Below, in pieces: positions 61,862 to 64,000 of a DNA stretch of 64,000 nt. The notes below the pieces were generated by a model. It was given only the letters and a program-made list of their open reading frames with translations. It searched no databases and had not been told where the DNA came from. Positions within the stretch are counted from its first letter, which is position 1. The number at the start of each line of letters is the position of its first letter. The stretch comes from Amphirosellinia nigrospora (lineage: Eukaryota > Ascomycota > Sordariomycetes > Xylariales > Xylariaceae): contig SCHM01000003.1 in the NCBI GenBank assembly GCA_004123355.1, positions 8,203,058 to 8,267,057 on the forward strand, given 5' to 3'. Both the position numbers and the translations under genes were made by a program.

Positions 61862-61879
61862 GACAACGTCCACGTTGTC
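61862..61879. repeat. 8-bp inverted repeat, 2-nt spacer
   Basis: GACAACGT and ACGTTGTC separated by CC, 38 bases after the larger hairpin. Confidence 0.9.
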
Positions 61880-62518
61880 AGCCCTGCCAATTTTATTTAC
61901 ACAAAGAAAGTATCTAATACGGCGAAGTAAAAGGAAAATTAGCTTGCCCAGACCAGAAGATCATCCAGATAACGTCAAGAGTCTTCCATCCCACCGGTAT
62001 GTGAATGCATCGGGTATACGCATCGTAGAGACAGATTGATGAAGTTGAGAATCATGATCAATTCAGCGCAGCCGAACAGGGAGCGCACGAACAGCATCAC
62101 GGACGCGAAATGGAACAAGTTGTTCAGATTAAAGTGACTGCCAATGGAGCAGGCTGAAGACATTGCCGGCAAAAACTTGCGTAATGTACCTAATACAGTA
62201 GACGCAACTTTAGGCCTTGGGTACATGTGAGAGCCTTGGACTATACAGCACAGAACTTCGGTCCATTTAAACCTAAACCCGTATATAGTTCGCAACCTAG
62301 TTACTCTTAGATTTATGAGATTGTAATAACAGGATGTGCCTTTTCAAGGCTTAAGTACTTAGGTTCCAAGCTACATCTCCCATGACGTAACCAGCTGGGT
62401 ATTAAAATCCGACCCAGACAGTTCATACTTTGTTCTTTTCACTAACAACTCAGCAAAACTTCAAATCGGGGGAGCGACTACTTGAAACTATTAATATTCC
62501 ACTGTTAAAAAGGAAGAG

Positions 62519-63257
62519 ATGGATGAACTTCATGTCGATACTTTTGGTATGCTACGAATTGATGACCTACCCAGTAGTTCGGCAACGGCAACATCTCAAA
62601 GTACCTCTGACTCATACTGCACATACCCAAAAAACCCACCCAATGCTCGAAGCATAAGGAAAAGAGATCTAATAGTCGATTAGGCCGGACATTTGGAAGT
62701 TTTAATAATCGGCAAGAAAATGAGACCGAGAGCCCCGAAACCAAGAGGTCCGCATTAGAGCTTGCCGTACGTGGGACTCAAGCAGCACGATTATCACTCT
62801 TATCGTCGGAAAAGGAGGACGATGTTCGCCGTATTACTCTCATGCAGAACAGCGAAGACGGAGAGAAGTTGGTCGAGGAACCCATATTGTCGATGAATCC
62901 TGGCGCTGCTACCGCACCACATACTGCCGGCGTAACTACCGCTCGTGTAACTACCGCTCGTGTAATTACGACCGTAATGATAACAGTGCACACAGAACGA
63001 GTTACGATGCAAACTTCGACAGGAATTGTCGCAGCTTCTGCACTTGTCGCAGCTGTGAAGGCCGTAGCTGCCTCCAGCCTTCACGAAACATTTATGACGA
63101 TGACGACGACTACGTCATCATCGTAATTAAATTTGAACATATTCTGGCCCTGGTGAAACTTGGGTTGGCTTTAGTCACGGACTGGGCAAAACGGATCTAT
63201 CTCTGGGCTTCAATGGCCGTTGGTTTAGGCCAGTACCGGGACGACGATGTGGACTAG
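62519..63257 (+). CDS. uncharacterised cysteine-rich protein with acidic run
   Basis: The ATG at 62519 starts MDELHVDTFGMLRIDDLPSS. With one base added at the AA of 62655-62656 and one at the CCC of 62881-62883, the three frames join into 246 aa, an exact multiple of three. Segments in order: a Ser/Thr-rich N-terminus, KRSNSRLGRTFGSFNN, SALELAVRGTQAARLSLL, a Tyr/Asn/Arg/Cys repeat (CRRNYRSCNYRSCNYDRND), a cysteine cluster (FCTCRSCEGRSC), five consecutive Asp, and a hydrophobic/amphipathic C-terminal helix (HILALVKLGLALVTDW). No signal peptide. I recognise no family. The frame between the second slip and the end is chosen over the overlapping Ala/Thr/Val-rich frame on composition. A 15-bp tandem repeat creates the NYRSC repeats. 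Confidence 0.4.
62931..62970. repeat. 15-bp tandem repeat, about 2.6 copies
   Basis: Unit CGTGTAACTACCGCT; the last partial copy has a T for C. In the preferred frame each unit encodes Asn-Tyr-Arg-Ser-Cys. Confidence 0.85.
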
Positions 63258-64000
63258 ATCGTATTATTTTCAATGTTCGAGTCCGCATCAAAACTCCATT
63301 CTGTTAACTTGTACCAGAGTGCTGGCTACTTGGAGTCTGATTGTATATATTGAGATGACCGTTAGTAGCAGTTTAGAACGGCAATAGTACCACTCCATAA
63401 CCTTCTTATAATACGGCCACCTTCCGATGCATTATTGATATTAAAACAATAGAATGAACCTCACTAAGCTTGAATGGGCTTGTTATTAATTAAAGCATAG
63501 GCAATGGCGAATAATTTAACTACCGCTCTTGTATAACTTAAGCATATATCAGGCGACCTGTTACTGTATACACCACTTATAACCGTTTAGCAGCCAAATT
63601 TCCTATCCACTGTTAAACAATGATAGAATTCAATGCAAATAGAATTAATTAACAGATTTAATCACTCTTGGCCGGGTTCGTTAATATTGAGGATACTCAC
63701 TTTCTCGGTTACTATCGATAACCGCAGGTGCTGCAACCCGAAGAGCTGGAGAATACATACCCGGCGTACGGGTGAACTATGCCAGGTCACCATTAACAGC
63801 CGTGTCGATGCGGCTTGCCGCACTAATCCCGGGACTATCCTATCGTGTCCGCGATGGGTTCGTCCTACTGGTAGCCGCTGCTGACATATTCCCGTTCTTT
63901 TGCCCCTGCGTTATGTGTATACCGCCGGCACTCAGGGCGGAGTAGCGGGTAAAGCATTTCAGTGCGGAATAAAATAAGAAGTGAAATTGAAAAGATATTG
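63258..64000. other. right-end intergenic
   Basis: AT-rich, no frame with coding support. A frame at 63633-63884 is short and unrecognised. A gene beginning beyond the window cannot be excluded. Confidence 0.5.

Larger units (their letters stand above)
61197..62518. other. intergenic with inverted repeats
   Basis: A minus-strand frame at 61975-62295 contains a hydrophobic RSLFGCAELIM stretch faintly like RTA1-type membrane proteins, but nothing around it supports a gene. Two strong inverted repeats lie at 61785-61879. Confidence 0.45.

Noticed and set aside
61975-62295. Possible RTA1-like membrane protein fragment on the minus strand
   Set aside because: Only one short hydrophobic stretch is suggestive; no conserved RTA1 blocks before or after it and no exon series.

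Overview
The window is nuclear DNA of a filamentous ascomycete, most likely a Sordariomycete. The genes carry short introns (about 49-120 nt) with GTAAG/GTGAG donors, CTAAC-like branch sites and YAG acceptors. The protein families point the same way: Egh16/MAS-type secreted proteins, 2EXR proteins, the fungal SLATT domain, a COT1/NDR kinase, TIM54 and RSC7. I recognised no transposon, tRNA, rRNA or CRISPR.

Layout. Positions 1-24 kb are gene-poor, AT-richer and accessory in character. They hold a secreted Egh16-like protein, a 301-aa repeat protein of unknown function, a secreted tyrosinase with a downstream SDR, a 2EXR protein convergent with a secreted chitin-binding/LPMO-like protein, a long multi-exon gene with an HExxH motif, a short coiled-coil protein, a fructosamine-kinase-like protein and a second, frame-disrupted 2EXR gene. 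Positions 24.7-26.4 kb hold RSC7 and, directly behind it, a possible transcription-factor fragment. About 13 kb with no convincing gene follows (26.4-39.4 kb), rich in microsatellites. From 39.4 to 54 kb lies core housekeeping content: a CLG1/mug80-type cyclin, a NIP30/FAM192A protein, TIM54, a GST-kappa/DsbA-like protein, the COT1 kinase and SF3A2 (Prp11). From 56.4 kb to the end lie a GFA-domain protein, a fungal SLATT membrane protein, a secreted Kelch protein and an unrecognised cysteine-rich protein.

Frame quality. Many conserved genes (RSC7, cyclin, TIM54, COT1, GFA, SLATT, Kelch and others) fall into two or more frames. In nearly every case the conserved reading resumes if one base is added to a short homopolymer. 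When these single bases are counted, the spliced coding lengths of seven genes become exact multiples of three. I read this as systematic homopolymer under-calling in the source assembly rather than as true pseudogenes, and I annotate those loci as genes with interrupted frames. Introns and frames were worked out by eye, so splice sites are predictions.

The left side looks like a set of secreted or environment-facing genes, and the right side like conserved growth, import, splicing and morphogenesis genes. I saw no convincing biosynthetic cluster or defence island. The best candidates for something undescribed are the HExxH gene, the 301-aa repeat protein and the cysteine-rich protein near the right end.
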